From UBA7672 sp030824255 (GTDB lineage Bacteria; Pseudomonadota; Alphaproteobacteria; Caulobacterales; Hyphomonadaceae): a stretch of 64,000 nucleotides of DNA. The notes below the pieces were generated by a model, which did not search any database, was not told the DNA's origin, and worked only from the letters and a program-made list of their open reading frames with translations. How positions within the stretch are numbered: the stretch's first letter is position 1; the number at the start of each line of letters is the position of its first letter. Both the position numbers and the translations under genes were made by a program. Where the stretch lies: the NCBI GenBank assembly GCA_942493305.1, contig OW818686.1, positions 806,001 through 870,000 on the forward strand, read 5' to 3'. This document shows positions 25,672 to 37,767 of the stretch, piece by piece.

Positions 25672-27123
25672 ATGGCGCAGCAGCGCATGCTTTCCTTCGT
25701 CTCGATCGAACAGGAAACGCCGGAAAAGCGCGACGCTGGCGAACGCCGCGCCGATTTCCACGAGATCTACGCCGACTTCATCGCCGCGAAGGCCAACGAA
25801 CAGTCATCGCGCTGCTCCCAGTGCGGCGTGCCCTTCTGCCAGACCCACTGCCCCCTCGGAAACAACATCCCCGACTGGCTGATGCTCACCGCCAACGGGC
25901 GTCTGCAGGAGGCCTACGAAGTCTCCTCCTCCACCTCCAACATGCCCGAAATCTGCGGCCGCATCTGCCCGCAGGACCGCCTCTGCGAAGGCGGCTGCGT
26001 CATCGAACAGTCCGGCCACGGCTCCGTCACCATCGGCGCGGTTGAGCGCTACATCACCGACACAGCCTGGGAGCGCGGCTGGGTCCAGCCGATCCATCCG
26101 CATCGCGAACGCGCCGAGAGCATTGGCATCATTGGCGCAGGCCCCGCCGGCCTCTCCGCCGCCGACGAACTTCGCTCCGCTGGTTACAGGGTCACCGTCT
26201 ATGACCGTCATGACCGCGCCGGCGGCCTCCTGATCTACGGCATCCCGAACTTCAAGCTCGAGAAGGAGATCGTCGAGCGCCGCGTCAAACGCCTCGCCGA
26301 TGGCGGCGTGGTGTTCCGTCTGAACACGGATATCGGCACGGACATCTCTTTTGCCGAACTGCGTGCGAAGCACGACGCCATCCTGCTCGCCACCGGCGTC
26401 TACAAGGCCCGCGAGATGACGACACCCGGCAGGGACGCCAGGGGCGTGCTCAAGGCGCTCGATTATCTCATCGCCGCCAACAAGGTCGGCCTCGGCGAAA
26501 CAGTCGCCGATTTTGCCAGCGGCAAGCTGAACGCCGAGAAAAAGAGTATCGTCGTCATCGGCGGCGGCGATACGGCCATGGATTGTGTCCGCACCGCCAT
26601 CCGCCAGGGCGCGAAATCCGTTACCTGCCTCTACCGTCGCGACCGCGCCAACATGCCCGGCTCGCAACGCGAGGTCGCCAACGCCGAGGAAGAAGGCGTG
26701 AAGTTCGACTGGCTGGCCGCCCCCAACGCCGTCACGGAAAAGAAGGGCGGCGGCGCAAAGGGCGTCCGCGCCATCCGCATGCGCCTCGGCCCGCCTGATG
26801 CATCCGGCCGACAGTCCCCCGAAGAGATCGAGGGATCGGACTACGAAGTGAAGGCGGACATGGTCATCACCGCGCTCGGCTTCGACCCGGAAGACCTGCC
26901 CGCCCACTTCTCCGAGTCTGCCCTAACCGTCAATCGCTGGGGCGGCGTGAAGGTCGATTACCGCAGCATGATGACTTCGATGGACGGCATCTTTGCCGCT
27001 GGCGACATTGTACGCGGCGCATCGCTTGTTGTCTGGGCCATCAAGGAGGGCCGCGACGCGGCCGCTTCGATAGACGCCTACCTGAAGGCCCGCGCGCTCT
27101 CCGCGCGCGTCGCGGCGGAGTGA
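25672..27123 (+). CDS. gltD: Glutamate synthase small (beta) subunit
   Basis: A 483-residue FAD/NADPH subunit of glutamate synthase; it passes electrons from NADPH to the Fe-S clusters of GltB. N-terminal cysteine motifs CSQCGVPFCQTHCP and CGRICPQDRLCEGGC bind [4Fe-4S] clusters. IGIIGAGPAGLSAADELR is the FAD-binding loop and VVIGGGDTAMDCVR the NADPH-binding loop. VDYRSMMTSMDGIFAAGDIVRG is the family C-terminal FAD motif. It is the first gene of an operon with a small protein and gltB (4-bp gap and 1-bp overlap). Confidence 0.97.
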   Translation: MAQQRMLSFVSIEQETPEKRDAGERRADFHEIYADFIAAKANEQSSRCSQCGVPFCQTHCPLGNNIPDWLMLTANGRLQEAYEVSSSTSNMPEICGRICPQDRLCEGGCVIEQSGHGSVTIGAVERYITDTAWERGWVQPIHPHRERAESIGIIGAGPAGLSAADELRSAGYRVTVYDRHDRAGGLLIYGIPNFKLEKEIVERRVKRLADGGVVFRLNTDIGTDISFAELRAKHDAILLATGVYKAREMTTPGRDARGVLKALDYLIAANKVGLGETVADFASGKLNAEKKSIVVIGGGDTAMDCVRTAIRQGAKSVTCLYRRDRANMPGSQREVANAEEEGVKFDWLAAPNAVTEKKGGGAKGVRAIRMRLGPPDASGRQSPEEIEGSDYEVKADMVITALGFDPEDLPAHFSESALTVNRWGGVKVDYRSMMTSMDGIFAAGDIVRGASLVVWAIKEGRDAAASIDAYLKARALSARVAAE

Positions 27124-27127
27124 GGCG

Positions 27128-27477
27128 ATGGATGTCTACCAGATCTCCTGCGACCTGAAGCCCGGCGTGCGCGACCACCAGTTCGTCGCCGCGCTGGATG
27201 GCTATCTGGGTTCACTGAAATCCGGCGGAAAGATCGAAGGCTGGCGCCTCCTGCGCCGCAAGCTGGGCCTCGGCATGCCGGCGTTGGGCGAATTCCAGAT
27301 CCTGATCGAAACCCGCGATCTCGCCCAGCTCGACGCCGCCTTCACCACCGTCTCCACGCGCGACGACCCTGTCGAGGGCGCACATCACGGCGTCAATTCG
27401 CTGGTCCAGAACTTCCAGGCCGCACTCTACCGCGACTATCCCGATCCCCATCGCCTGCACGGCGAGGAGCGTTTCTG

Positions 27478-27478
<1 letters not shown>
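27128..27478 (+). CDS. Small conserved protein between gltD and gltB
   Basis: A 116-residue soluble protein, 4 bp after gltD and overlapping the gltB start by one base (TGATG), so translation of all three is coupled. The sequence shows a ferredoxin-like or dimeric alpha-beta-barrel type pattern (MDVYQISCDLKPG, IEGWRLLRRKLGLG, EFQILIETRDLAQLD). Similar proteins occur in alphaproteobacteria; I do not recall a function. A link to glutamate synthase assembly is only suggested by position. Confidence 0.75.
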
Positions 27479-32038
<4,560 letters not shown>

Positions 32039-32090
32039 AAACCGTCTCTCGGCGAAAAATCCAACTTTTCCAGAGCCTTGAGATGAATTG

Positions 32091-32256
32091 TCCCGATCGG
32101 GAAAATTAGGCTCGATCTCGCTTGATTTGCCTTTAAATTTCCCGATCGGGAAATTTGTTGGCAGTGTCAGCGCGTCAGCTAGAGAATTTTACCGGTCGGG
32201 AAATTTTTATTGAATCTCTACCTTCGCGTGCCTAATATTTCCCGACCGGGAAATAT
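32091..32256 (+). promoter_or_regulatory. Four phased palindromic operators of hipBA
   Basis: Palindromes with core CCCGATCGGG flanked by AT-rich arms occur at 32091-32102, 32135-32156, 32185-32206 and 32235-32256. Sites 2 and 4 extend to about 22 bp, with arms TTT/AAA; site 3 is imperfect. Centres are 49, 50 and 50 bp apart. The last site ends 3 bp before the hipB start codon. HipB-type antitoxins autoregulate through inverted repeats upstream of their operon, so these are likely HipB operators. Confidence 0.8.
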
Positions 32257-32259
32257 CTC

Positions 32260-32481
32260 ATGACACCCTCTGTTATCGGCGAGATTGTTCGCACAACACG
32301 GAAAACCCAGGGGCTTCGGCAAGATCAGCTTGCCGGCGCTGCTGGCGTGGGCCTTCGCTTCATTGTCGATCTTGAAGCTGGCAAACCAACTGCGCATCTC
32401 GGAAAGACGCTGGCTGTCCTGGCGGCGCTGGGGTGCAGCGTCCACATCACAACGCCGCATGGCTCAGGCGAGCACGCATGA
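32260..32481 (+). CDS. hipB: HipB-like antitoxin (XRE-family DNA-binding protein)
   Basis: A 73-residue helix-turn-helix protein: IGEIVRTTRKTQGLRQDQLAGAAGVGLRFIVDLEAGKP is a classic XRE HTH, followed by a short C-terminal strand VHITTP typical of HipB. It should dimerise, bind its own operators and hold HipA inactive. It lacks a clear separate ribosome binding site: the fourth operator (GGGAAATAT) reaches almost to the start codon. Its stop overlaps the hipA start (ATGA). Confidence 0.9.
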   Translation: MTPSVIGEIVRTTRKTQGLRQDQLAGAAGVGLRFIVDLEAGKPTAHLGKTLAVLAALGCSVHITTPHGSGEHA

Positions 32482-33746
32482 CAGGATCGCTCTCGGTCTG
32501 GTGCGATGGCGCGATCGCCGGAACGCTGTCCCGCGATGACGATGGCAACATGCTCTTCGCCTACAGCGGAACATGGCTGGCCGATCCTGCGCGCCCCGCC
32601 CTCTCTCATTCCCTTCCCAAGCAGGCCGCGCCGTTCGAGCGGCGTCGTGCGCGGGCCTTCTTTGCAGGGCTGCTGCCAGAGGAGCAGCAGAGGGATGGCG
32701 CCGCGCGCGCACTGGGCCTGTCGAAGGGAAATGACTTCGCGCTTCTTGATGCGCTCGGTGGCGATGTCGCGGGCGCCCTCACACTGTGGCCTGAGGGCGA
32801 GCCTCCACCGGTCTATGACGGTACAACAGCCAACACACCCCTCAGCGAGAACGAACTCGCAGAGATCCTCGCAATCCTTCCGAAACGACCTCTTCTGGCG
32901 GGGGAGGACGGCCTTCGCGTGTCGCTGGCCGGCGCTCAGGCCAAACTTCCTGTCGTGCTGGTGAACGGCAAGATCACCCTTCCCGCCATGGGCCAGCCGA
33001 CAACGCACATCATGAAGCCGTCCATCGGCAGCCTGCCACATTCGACCGAGAACGAAGCTTTCGCGATGCGACTCGCAAAAGCTGTCGGCCTCAGCGTTGC
33101 GGAGGCTCAGCCGCGCCGCATCGCGAACAGCACATACCTGCTTGTCACCCGCTACGACCGCGAGGAAACAGCTCCGGGCCGCTATCGTCGTCTCCATCAG
33201 GAAGACTTCTGCCAGGCGCTGGGAATCGCTCCCGAGAAAAAATACGCGAAGGAGGAAGGCCCGACCTTCAAGACGTCCTTTGCGCTCGTTCGGGAAGCAT
33301 GTCGGCGCCCGGCCGCAGACGTGCTGAAGCTGCTGGATGCAGCCCTGTTCAACATGCTGGTCGGCAATGCCGATGCACACGGCAAGAACTACAGCCTGCT
33401 TTATCGGCCAGGCGGGGCTGAACTCGCGCCGCTATACGATCTCATGTGCACGGCTGCCTATCCGCATATCGCGACAGGCATGGCGATGAAATTTGGCGAA
33501 GCGCGCACGCTCGATGAGCTTCGTCCCGAAACATTCGCCAAGTTCTCTGCCGATACAGGTCTCTCTGCACCCTTCGTCCGGCGGCGTGCGGTCGAATTGG
33601 CGGACGTCACTGGATTGAAAGCGCAGGCGGTTGGAGACTCCATCGCCGATCAGGGGTTTGATCGCGCCGAACTGAAGCGGCTCGCCGGCATCGTCGCCGA
33701 ACGCTCACGGCGCGTCACAATGATTGCGGCCAGAAGGGCTGAATGA
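32478..33746 (+). CDS. hipA: HipA-family toxin kinase
   Basis: A 422-residue Ser/Thr-like kinase toxin. Its first about 110 residues are the HipA N-subdomain (WCDGAIAGTLSRDDDG ... FERRRARAFFAGLLPE). LRVSLAGAQAKLPVVL is the hallmark loop that carries the autophosphorylated Ser in E. coli HipA; THIMKPS supplies the ATP-binding Lys. VGNADAHGKNYSLL and LAPLYDLMCT contain the catalytic Asp/Asn and the metal-binding Asp. E. coli HipA phosphorylates GltX and triggers persistence; the target here is unknown. The start at 32478 overlaps hipB by 4 bp. Confidence 0.93.
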   Translation: MTGSLSVWCDGAIAGTLSRDDDGNMLFAYSGTWLADPARPALSHSLPKQAAPFERRRARAFFAGLLPEEQQRDGAARALGLSKGNDFALLDALGGDVAGALTLWPEGEPPPVYDGTTANTPLSENELAEILAILPKRPLLAGEDGLRVSLAGAQAKLPVVLVNGKITLPAMGQPTTHIMKPSIGSLPHSTENEAFAMRLAKAVGLSVAEAQPRRIANSTYLLVTRYDREETAPGRYRRLHQEDFCQALGIAPEKKYAKEEGPTFKTSFALVREACRRPAADVLKLLDAALFNMLVGNADAHGKNYSLLYRPGGAELAPLYDLMCTAAYPHIATGMAMKFGEARTLDELRPETFAKFSADTGLSAPFVRRRAVELADVTGLKAQAVGDSIADQGFDRAELKRLAGIVAERSRRVTMIAARRAE

Positions 33747-33830
33747 TCGATCCGGAAAGGCCCGCGCAGGAGAAGAACGGAGCGCACCGGATGATGTCTG
33801 CGCCCCATCCCCCGACATGCATCTTCCCGA

Positions 33831-34148
33831 TCACCGCCAGGGCGACTTGATCGTGTACTCGTCCTCGGCGGGCGGGGGCGCGGTCGGCGCGGTCTGCACC
33901 GAGAAATTGTCCGAGCCGATCGGCGGCAGCGTGATGCCGCCGATTTCCTTGGGCGGCACGATCTGGAAGCCGAGCGCATGAAACAGCGCCACGAAGCCCA
34001 CGAACGACAGGATCGTCGTTGCAACCACCTGCGCGAAGATGCGCGTGATCAGGCCGCGAAAGAAGAACGCCGCGCTCAGCGCCGCCACTGTCGAGCCGCC
34101 AAGGCCGGCCAGCCCAGCCAACGTCGCAAGATCGAAATCCAGTCCCAT
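33831..34148 (-). CDS. Small membrane protein of unknown function
   Basis: A 105-residue protein with two hydrophobic helices (about residues 10-32 and 36-58) and a polar C-terminal half with Pro and Ala (VPPKEIGGITLPPIGSDNFSV). GGAGGGA stands 5 bp before the ATG at 34148. It is divergent from the GFA gene and convergent with hipA. I cannot assign a family. Confidence 0.6.
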   Translation of the reverse strand: MGLDFDLATLAGLAGLGGSTVAALSAAFFFRGLITRIFAQVVATTILSFVGFVALFHALGFQIVPPKEIGGITLPPIGSDNFSVQTAPTAPPPAEDEYTIKSPWR

Positions 34149-34240
34149 CGTATCCCTCCATTGCGCGGCCCGCTCAAGCTTGCCGCGAGCACGCCAACCA
34201 CGCGACACTAGCCTGATCCGCCATGAAGGGAACCACGCAC

Positions 34241-34636
34241 ATGCCGACCTATCACGGCTCCTGCCATTGCGGCGCCGTAAGGTTCACCGTTACAGGCGAG
34301 ATTGTCGAAGCCTACACCTGCGATTGCAGTCTCTGCACGCGCCGGAATGCGCTGATGGCAAATGTGCATGAAAGCCATCTCGCCATAACGGCGGGCGAAG
34401 ACCGGCTGGCGCTCTATCAATGGAATGCCCGCATCGCGAAGCATTATTTCTGCACGGTCTGCGGCGTCTATCCTTTCCACCGCAAGCGCTCGATGCCGGA
34501 TCATTACGGCGTCAACCTCAAATGCCTGGAAGATCTCGACTGGGCGTCGCTGCCTGTTCGCGCTGCGGAAGGCGAGACGATGCCGATCGTCGATCCGGAC
34601 GCGCGCGCGTCATGGCCCGGCCCGCGCCAGCTTTGA
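34241..34636 (+). CDS. GFA/CENP-V family zinc protein
   Basis: A 131-residue protein with the GFA zinc-binding pattern: GSCHCGAVRF near the N-terminus, YTCDCSLCTRRN, and HYFCTVCGVYPFHRKR. Members are related to glutathione-dependent formaldehyde-activating enzymes, though many lack a proven substrate. The start at 34241 is preferred because AAGGGA lies about 9 bp upstream; 34223 is possible. It is divergent from the small membrane protein. Confidence 0.9.
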   Translation: MPTYHGSCHCGAVRFTVTGEIVEAYTCDCSLCTRRNALMANVHESHLAITAGEDRLALYQWNARIAKHYFCTVCGVYPFHRKRSMPDHYGVNLKCLEDLDWASLPVRAAEGETMPIVDPDARASWPGPRQL

Positions 34637-34827
34637 GCGCCGGGATTGATCCGGAGGTGAAAGCAGTCGACATCAAGGGCCACACGCTCGGCCACTCCGG
34701 TAATCTCAGTGCAGCAGCCCGACAGGACAATCGCCTTCGACGGCGACGCCTCCCCCCCCCCGGTTCGGGCAAATTCGAGAAGAAGGGTGAGGGTTACGTC
34801 TGGACGGCTGAGTAGGAAAACGGTTTG

Positions 34828-34863
34828 CTCCCTTCGCCAGGCCGGGGGGTCAGGCGAAGGGAG
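34828..34863 (+). promoter_or_regulatory. RNA hairpin covering the ribosome binding site of the GIY-YIG gene
   Basis: CTCCCTTCGCC and GGCGAAGGGAG form a perfect 11-bp stem with a 14-nt loop. The 3' arm contains GGGAG, six bases before the ATG at 34870, so the folded RNA would hide the Shine-Dalgarno sequence. Just upstream is a run of ten C at 34752-34761. The remainder of the 233-bp gap from 34637 has no convincing gene. Confidence 0.55.
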
Positions 34864-34869
34864 ACCGGA

Positions 34870-35214
34870 ATGGTCAGCAACGAACGCAGGAAGGAGCTCC
34901 TGCAGGAATACGCGGAGCGTCCGGCGCAGACAGGCATCTTCGCGGTGCGCAATTCGAAGACCGGCGAAGTCTGGGTCGGCGCCTCGCGCAATATCGACAC
35001 GCAGCAGAACGGCCTCTGGGTTCGTCTCAAGAACAAGATGCTGATCAACAAGGACGTGCAGGATTCCTGGAACAAGCACGGCGAGGCGAAATTCAGCTAT
35101 TCGATCCTCGAACGCGTAACCGAAACAGATCCCTATATCCTCGAACGCACGCTGCCCGATCGGGCCAACGTCTGGCGCACGCAGCTGAAAGCCGGCGCGA
35201 TCAAGGGAATCTAG
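34870..35214 (+). CDS. GIY-YIG nuclease-family protein
   Basis: A 114-residue protein of the GIY-YIG type: TGIFAVRNSKTGEVWVGASRN is the variant GIF ... VWVG motif, followed by a basic segment and SYSILERV, in the position of the conserved Glu-containing region. Related small proteins occur in many bacteria; some are nucleases, many uncharacterised. The start has a ribosome binding site inside a strong hairpin. It runs toward and ends 6 bp from the anbu gene. Confidence 0.7.
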   Translation: MVSNERRKELLQEYAERPAQTGIFAVRNSKTGEVWVGASRNIDTQQNGLWVRLKNKMLINKDVQDSWNKHGEAKFSYSILERVTETDPYILERTLPDRANVWRTQLKAGAIKGI

Positions 35215-35220
35215 TCGGCT

Positions 35221-35955
35221 CTAGAGCTTCACTGTCGGCAGCGCCGCAAACGCTTGCTTCAGCGATTGCGCCCACGAGTCGCTGATCTGGCGAAACTCCT
35301 TGTGATCACTCTCGATGCGTTGCGTTTGCGTCTTCAGCGTGTTCACCGGCAGCACGCACAGGTCCAACGGCATCCCTACCGACAGGTTGGAACGCAACGT
35401 TGAATCCATCGAGACGAGAACCGCCTTCACCGCATCGTCGATCGACGTATCGGGACGGATCACGCGGTCGAGGATCGGCTTCCCGTACTTGTGTTCGCCG
35501 ATCTGGAAGTAGGGCGTCTCATCGCCCGCCTCGATGAAGTTTCCGGCCGTGTAGATGAGGAACAGGCGCAGCTCGCCATTCTTCCGCTGCCCCGCCATGA
35601 TGATCGTCGCATCCGCCGCCGACCCCTGCGACTCGATTTCGGCGCGATCGCGTTTCTGCACTTCGCGCATCGACTCGCCCACGATCTGGGCCGCGCGATA
35701 AAGCGTCTCGCACGTCATGATGCTTTCGGTCTCGGGGTCGGCCTTGGCGCGCTTCACAGCTGTGGTGAGGTGCGTGACAACGCCCTGCGTGATGCCGAGA
35801 TTGCCCGCGCACATCAGCGTGACGACGCGCTCACCCGGTTCCTCGAAAACGAACATCTTGCGAAAGCGGGCGATGTTGTCGACGCCAGCATTCGTGCGGG
35901 TGTCCGACAGGAGCACCAGCCCAGCCTTGAGCTTGAGGCCAACGCAGTACGTCAT
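35221..35955 (-). CDS. anbu: Anbu (ancestral beta-subunit) proteasome-like peptidase
   Basis: A 244-residue Ntn-hydrolase related to HslV and 20S beta subunits. Met is followed directly by Thr2 (MTYCVGLKLKAG), which becomes the N-terminal nucleophile after Met removal; Asp18 in LLSDTRTN and Lys in RFRKMFVF complete the proteasome-type active site. Anbu forms lock-washer or ring assemblies in studied species, and its substrate is unknown. It is the last gene of a four-gene operon with transglutaminase, alpha-E and ATP-grasp (36-, 2- and 4-bp gaps), the context in which the family is nearly always found. Confidence 0.9.
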   Translation of the reverse strand: MTYCVGLKLKAGLVLLSDTRTNAGVDNIARFRKMFVFEEPGERVVTLMCAGNLGITQGVVTHLTTAVKRAKADPETESIMTCETLYRAAQIVGESMREVQKRDRAEIESQGSAADATIIMAGQRKNGELRLFLIYTAGNFIEAGDETPYFQIGEHKYGKPILDRVIRPDTSIDDAVKAVLVSMDSTLRSNLSVGMPLDLCVLPVNTLKTQTQRIESDHKEFRQISDSWAQSLKQAFAALPTVKL

Positions 35956-35991
35956 ATCCGTCCCAATCCGCGGCGGCGCATTACATCCAGC

Positions 35992-36831
35992 TTATTGCTG
36001 GACCTGCCCATCCTGATTCTGGCTCTGAGACTGGCCCGTCGCCTGCGCAATGTCGACCGAGGCGCTAAGCCGCTCCTGTGACGCGCCAGACACATTGCCA
36101 CGGATCGGCGCCGCATCCGCCGAGTCGAGGCCGCAGCCCAGACGCACATACCTGTCCGTCGGGCATAGCTTGTTGGCCGGATCGAACCCGACCCACCCGA
36201 TCTCCGGGGCATAGGCTTCCGCCCAGGCGTGCGTTTCGGTCAGTTTCGCATCCGAAGCGAGCAAGTAGCCCACGACATAGCGCGCTGGGATTTTCATGTG
36301 CCGCGCCGCCGCGATGAACACATGCGCATGATCCTGGCAGACGCCATGCCCGGCTTTGAGCGCCTGAGCGGCCGTCGTGTGTGAGGAGGTTGATCCCGGC
36401 TTGTAGACGACCGCCTCGGCAACAGCCGCCATCAGTGCGTGCAGCTTGTCGAGCGCGGTCTTCCCGGTGATCGCTTCTGCCAGCGCCTCGATCTTCTTGT
36501 CGGCTTCGGTCAGCGGCGTCCTGCGCAGATAGACTTGCGGACGCACCGTGTCGCGCAGGCCCCTCACCACGCCGGAAACGTCCGTCGTATCGACCACGCC
36601 TTCGGCGACGACCACGATTTCCGGCCCCGTGCCGCCGCATGTCCAAACAGCCTCGCGATCGCCCGTCGCCGTATTGAGCAGCGGCGAGACGGCCTCGCCG
36701 TTGACGCTCACCTTCCATTCGGAAACGCGCTGGCTTTCAAAGGCCGGCGGAAACATGCGCAGGCGAAGCACGCAGCGCTCCGCCGGTGGATCATAGCTGT
36801 AGGTCGTGGCGTGTTTGATGGTCAGGCGCAT
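35992..36831 (-). CDS. Transglutaminase-like cysteine peptidase of the Anbu operon
   Basis: A 279-residue protein: N-terminal bacterial transglutaminase-associated domain (MRLTIKHATTYSYDPPA, FPPAFESQRV), then the transglutaminase core with GVCQDHAHVF (catalytic Cys), ETHAWAEAYAP (His) and GWVGFDPANK (Asp). Such proteins can be proteases or cross-linkers. A low-complexity Gln/Ser-rich tail (ATGQSQSQNQDGQVQQ) closes it. It is the third gene of the operon, 2 bp after alpha-E. Confidence 0.93.
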   Translation of the reverse strand: MRLTIKHATTYSYDPPAERCVLRLRMFPPAFESQRVSEWKVSVNGEAVSPLLNTATGDREAVWTCGGTGPEIVVVAEGVVDTTDVSGVVRGLRDTVRPQVYLRRTPLTEADKKIEALAEAITGKTALDKLHALMAAVAEAVVYKPGSTSSHTTAAQALKAGHGVCQDHAHVFIAAARHMKIPARYVVGYLLASDAKLTETHAWAEAYAPEIGWVGFDPANKLCPTDRYVRLGCGLDSADAAPIRGNVSGASQERLSASVDIAQATGQSQSQNQDGQVQQ

Positions 36832-36833
36832 GG

Positions 36834-37763
36834 CTAGAAATGATAGGCCTTGCTGATCTCGGTGGACAGGCGGCGCGTCGTCGTGATCGCGCCGGACACA
36901 AACTCATGCAGCCCGTTCTGGAACAACTCCTCGATCCCGATGCGATCAAGTTGCTGAACCATATCGCCTGCAACGCTCTGGGGCGAACTCGTCTCGCCAT
37001 AGAGCTCGGCAAGATCATCGAGAAACCGGCTGATCTGGCGGTAGCAATAGGCCACCGACCGCGGGAAAGTCGAATTGAGGATCAGGAAATCCGCAATTCC
37101 CCACGGCGTGTAGTCGCCCTTGTACACGTGGTGATAGGCGCGCAAGGCGGACGTCGCGCGCAGCACGCTTGTCCACTGGTGGTAGTCGCGCCCGCCGCCC
37201 ACCACGTCCGTCTCGGGCAGCAGCACGTAGTATTTCACGTCAAGCAGGCGAAGCGTCATGTCCGCCCGCTCGATCAAGCCGCCCATGCGCAGGAAATAGT
37301 AGCCATCATTGCGCAGCAGCGAGATTTCAGATGCGCCACGGAACGCCGCCGTCCGGTTCTTCGCCCACTCCAGCAGCGACGGCAGGTTCTTCAACGCCGT
37401 GTCGGGGTCCATCTGGCCCAGCTGCCGCCAGCCATCGTTGAGCGCCTCCCACATATCCTGCGTCAGGGCCGTGCGGATCGCCCGCCCATTCGCCCGCGCC
37501 GATGTGAGACAGGAGCGGATGGAGGAATGATTGTCCGGGTCGAGCAGAAGGCGTTGCACGACGAGCTTTGCGTCGACGTTCGGATTCGCGACGATATCCG
37601 GCGCTGAGCCCGAGGCCGCGGCGACCGAGCGCCACTCCTCCTGCTCGTTCGAGCCTGGCAGCATCGCCATGCGATACCCCATCTCGATCAGGCGCGCGGT
37701 CGCATCCGCGCGCTCCATGTAGCGGCCCATCCAGAACAGGTTTTCAGCGGTACGGCTCAGCAT
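36834..37763 (-). CDS. Alpha-E domain protein (DUF403)
   Basis: A 309-residue all-helical protein of the alpha-E family: MLSRTAENLFWMGRYMERADATARLIE is the diagnostic N-terminus with the conserved Glu/Arg helix, and FLRMGGLIERADMTLRLLDVKY repeats the pattern midway. The family always accompanies the ATP-grasp protein encoded next to it and is thought to assist it in making or modifying a peptide. It begins 4 bp after the ATP-grasp stop codon. Confidence 0.93.
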   Translation of the reverse strand: MLSRTAENLFWMGRYMERADATARLIEMGYRMAMLPGSNEQEEWRSVAAASGSAPDIVANPNVDAKLVVQRLLLDPDNHSSIRSCLTSARANGRAIRTALTQDMWEALNDGWRQLGQMDPDTALKNLPSLLEWAKNRTAAFRGASEISLLRNDGYYFLRMGGLIERADMTLRLLDVKYYVLLPETDVVGGGRDYHQWTSVLRATSALRAYHHVYKGDYTPWGIADFLILNSTFPRSVAYCYRQISRFLDDLAELYGETSSPQSVAGDMVQQLDRIGIEELFQNGLHEFVSGAITTTRRLSTEISKAYHF

Positions 37764-37767
37764 GGCA

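Noticed and set aside
32039..32259. The repeated palindromes as a CRISPR array
   Set aside because: The repeats are palindromic operators with AT-rich, unequal flanks, only four copies, and lie directly in front of hipBA.
34637..34869. Small gene in the gap with the ten-C run
   Set aside because: Two short frames exist, but neither has a ribosome binding site or a plausible protein composition.
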